A stretch of 64,000 nt of DNA from the NCBI GenBank assembly GCA_023079485.1, contig CM041084.1, forward strand, positions 121,818,467 through 121,882,466, written 5' to 3'. The translations under genes and the position numbers were made by a program. Every line of letters begins with the position of its first letter. Positions within the stretch are counted from its first letter, which is position 1. This document shows, piece after piece, positions 60,980 to 64,000 of the stretch. The notes below the pieces were generated by a model. That model was not told the DNA's origin. It did not search any database and was given only the letters and a program-made list of their open reading frames with translations. Origin of the DNA: Archilochus colubris. Lineage: Eukaryota > Chordata > Aves > Apodiformes > Trochilidae.

Positions 60980-63900
60980 TTATTTGCCATTTAGCAAATG
61001 AGGGAGGGAATTAGCTGAGGAGGGAGTATTATTCACAATGATAGTAATAAACACTATGAAAACAATAGTAATATAGATGTACAAACCCCAAAATACTGAA
61101 TTCATTTTTTTTCATCACAGCTTGACTCTGCAAGACTTTCTCATAAAATAGTCACTCAAACAGAAACATGATGTCATCCATATGAGGGTAAAAAATAAAA
61201 CCACTGCATATATATATTTAATACATGGCAAGTAATGAGTCAAATACAGTTGTATGTATTAGCAACCGATATCTTCTACATGGCTCCAAGTTTTATCCTT
61301 AGGCCATATTCACCCTGGTGACCAACATATTCATGAACCTGGGTGATGTCACCTCTTTACTGTAGGGCAAAAATGGAAAGGTCTTATATGCTAAATCCCC
61401 TTCAGCTGAAACTAAAGGGGATGCTTTTTGGAACTTACTACCTGTATTTGCCAAGGTCAAGTGCTGTCTTCAGGTCCACCTGACTTTCTCTGCCCAAGGC
61501 AGAGGTTTTTTAAAGCCAGCAGATACAATTTCCTAATCGAAACCATTAGAATAAGTGGGAATGATGAGCTGAAACACACAAATATTTACTTCCCTGTGGC
61601 AGGGAAGGCACTGAGGGGCACAGTGATACAAGCCTGGGTCCTCCAGTACAGATGTTCAATGCTGTATTCTAGGAAGGTTCCTCCCATACCACAGACCAGA
61701 GCATTTCTAAGATACAATATCTGGTACATTGTGGAACATTTTTTTTTTTAATGTACGTAAAAGGGAAGGTACCTTTGTCAACACCATACACTGCCCAGTT
61801 TGATATAATTATAGTAACATGTGTGAGATCTGTTGCAGAAATTCTTCATGGTTTGAATGCTTTCAGAGGGATAACAGAGGACACTTGGAAATTAAAACCT
61901 TTACAAGGTCAAAGACAGCCAGTGTGCACAGATATAGTGGAAACCTGATCCACACCATGTTTTTAGTTTACAGCAGTATTTTTAAAAGGAGGGTTGGACA
62001 TCTAGATTTCTCTGCAAGGACACATCTTACTGATTCCCCTGCAGCTTTCCCAGCCTGGTTTCTCTTTTTGAAGTGTATCACTAGCAGCTCTAGTTTGAGA
62101 AATGCTGAGCTCTCACCACTCACAGAACCTGTTACCTTTCTGCTCCTGCTTGAACTGGACCTCTCCAACAGAACACAGGCTTTTGGCTTCCTATTGCAAC
62201 ACTTTGGTAGGTAGGAAGCAGCCAGATATCCCAGACTGGAACATCTTCCAAGAATTAATAACTGTAGGTGAATCCTCTCTTTTACACTTCACCTTGTCCT
62301 GTTTCATGTTTTAAGTCCTGTGAGGCTGAGTTACAGAGTGAGGTACTTTTCTTGAAGAGTTTCAGGAAGCCATTTCTGTCATCTGTTATGTAGTCCCATA
62401 GCAGATGGATGCAGTACAGCATAGCAAGGTATGAAGTCACATAGCAGATGGATGCTATTAAGTCAGTCACATATCATGACAGCTTCTTCTTCCCCTTTTT
62501 AAAGAAAAACATTTATTTTCAAGGTTTCTAGGCATTTTTCTTGATTGTATGTCACTAAGGAACGAACATTTACAAAGCTTCTCCTCTAAGCCAGTTCTCT
62601 GTGCCCAAAACATTTGCAACTTACAGTCCTGGGGACCTGAGTAGAGAGGTGGCACTGCTGGTCAGGGAGAATGTCCTCTCAGGGCAGGGGCCCTCAGACA
62701 CCAGAGGCCTCCACCTTCACTGCAGCAGCACAGGTTTACTGCTACCGTTTTTGCAAAGTCTCATTTAGAAGAGGTTTACACTGTTCTCACACATCCTGAC
62801 CTAACAAATTTGGAAGGATAAACTAATGAAAAAAACATATGAAATTATTACAGTTATGGTAATTGCAATGAATGATATGTGTTTTTCAGCTCCCCTTAGT
62901 GAGATTTTGATAGGGAATTGTAAACCTAACTTAGTCTTAGTGGTTAATTAAACAATGTAAAAACAGAACACTGTGCCTTAATGCATTACTAAAAAACTCT
63001 GGGAGTGAATGCCTTTGGTGTTTAATCTAATAATAGCTTGCATAAGAAGGAAGACGAGCACTGTATCAAGGCCTGCCTCGAATTTTAGGAAGCTTGTTGG
63101 ATAAACAGCATTACTATTTTTGAAATGGCATTTGACCACATCCCTTCATCTCACTCTTTACTCCTACTTACAAGTTTCCTAACTGAGCTGAACCTCCACA
63201 ACTACAGGAATTCATCTTTGAATAAAGAATAGGGGCATTTTTTCACAACTCTTCCCGGCAAAATTGACTTTGAAATGAAGGAGAGGTTTGTATAGTAACC
63301 ATAAGAAGAAAGTAATGTAAGGAAATGTAAGAATGTGAGATTAGATTTTAGGCTGCTGGTTTTGGAAACACATATGGAACACATGAAAGGATAAAAGAGA
63401 GCTTTAGCATCTGCAGCAACAAAGGGTCATGGGTTTTTCTACACCAATTAAGGGGGGGGTAACCTCCTTTAGCTAGAAAGTCATGCACTGAGGTCAATAC
63501 CTTTTAAAAACCAATACTGCTCTTTCAGTGAAGTAAGGTGGTTTAGTTTCAGTGAAATTAAGTACAGCAAAAAAATAACATCTTACAAAATGAAAGGCAG
63601 AGCCAGATAATAGCCCAACATTCTCATTCACCTTTTAAAAAAAACCCTCTCTCAAATATATTTACCAGTCTCCACAGCATTTCCATATTAGTCACAATAT
63701 GTATATAAATATATTTGTTTCTTTTGTACTGAGCTAGGATAATGCCATTAAAAAAGGAAGCTAACTTTATGGGGAAAAAATATTCCTCAATCTTTTTTTT
63801 CTGTCATATGGCAAATATCTTAATAGCCATAAACTGAATAATCAAAACCTATAAAACTGGCATTTCTCACCTATTCTCTAGTATGTATAAAATTCTATTA

Positions 63901-64000
63901 ATTTATTATTATTAATAATTATTACTAATATTCCTAGAGTTATGGAGCTGCTGTGAGAAAAGCAAAATAAGCTTGTTCTGTTGTTCTGATATTCAATGAC
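60980..64000. other. Intergenic region to the window end
   Basis: AT-rich, no recognised gene. A 16-bp direct repeat CATAGCAGATGGATGC occurs at 62397-62412 and 62440-62455. A G8 run lies near 63452. Open frames of 60-131 codons look like chance. In other vertebrates ZC2HC1A and IL7 lie downstream of PKIA, but no exon of either was recognised here. Confidence 0.5.

Noticed and set aside
1..64000. CRISPR arrays, operons, phage or plasmid modules, or an intact endogenous retrovirus
   Set aside because: No regularly spaced repeats, no tightly packed same-strand gene runs and no retroviral interior were seen; splice sites, CR1 LINEs and intron structure show a vertebrate chromosome.

Overview
The window looks like a piece of a bird chromosome. 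It is AT-rich, has few genes, and its dispersed repeats are almost all 3'-anchored CR1 LINE fragments plus solo endogenous-retrovirus LTRs, with no Alu/B1-type SINEs. The species cannot be named from the sequence alone.

One protein-coding gene is clear: PKIA, the heat-stable inhibitor of cAMP-dependent protein kinase, on the + strand. A CpG island (about 4640-6090) holds the promoter and a non-coding first exon, with a good splice donor at 5584 and an alternative at 5712. A first intron of about 37 kb follows. The first coding exon (acceptor at 42993, ATG at 43021, donor at 43172) encodes residues 1-50, including the PKA pseudosubstrate and the nuclear export signal. A 3.5-kb intron leads to the last exon (acceptor at 46688), which encodes residues 51-76 and a stop at 46766-46768. 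A long AT-rich 3' UTR follows, with candidate poly(A) signals at 48663 and 49192. The spliced protein is 76 codons, the normal PKIA length, with no frameshift or internal stop.

Layout: 1-4640 is upstream intergenic DNA with a minus-strand LTR (408-1230) and a CR1 relic. 4640-6090 is the CpG island. 5584-42993 is intron 1, with an unrelated minus-strand LTR (25735-26592), four CR1 copies (one of 2.2 kb with broken reverse-transcriptase reading frames) and many G/T-rich tracts. 42994-49200 holds the coding and terminal exons. 49200-64000 is downstream intergenic DNA with two CR1 copies, a second copy of the first LTR family (57695-58473, plus strand, 5-bp target duplication) and a possible tRNA-derived SINE relic.

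I found no prokaryote-type system, CRISPR array, intact mobile element or convincing new gene. The most notable observations are: the two same-family LTRs in inverted orientation bracketing all of PKIA; a short upstream ORF overlapping the PKIA start codon; several well-formed palindromes in non-coding DNA (one centred on an AP-1 site); and a strand bias of G/T-rich tracts in intron 1.
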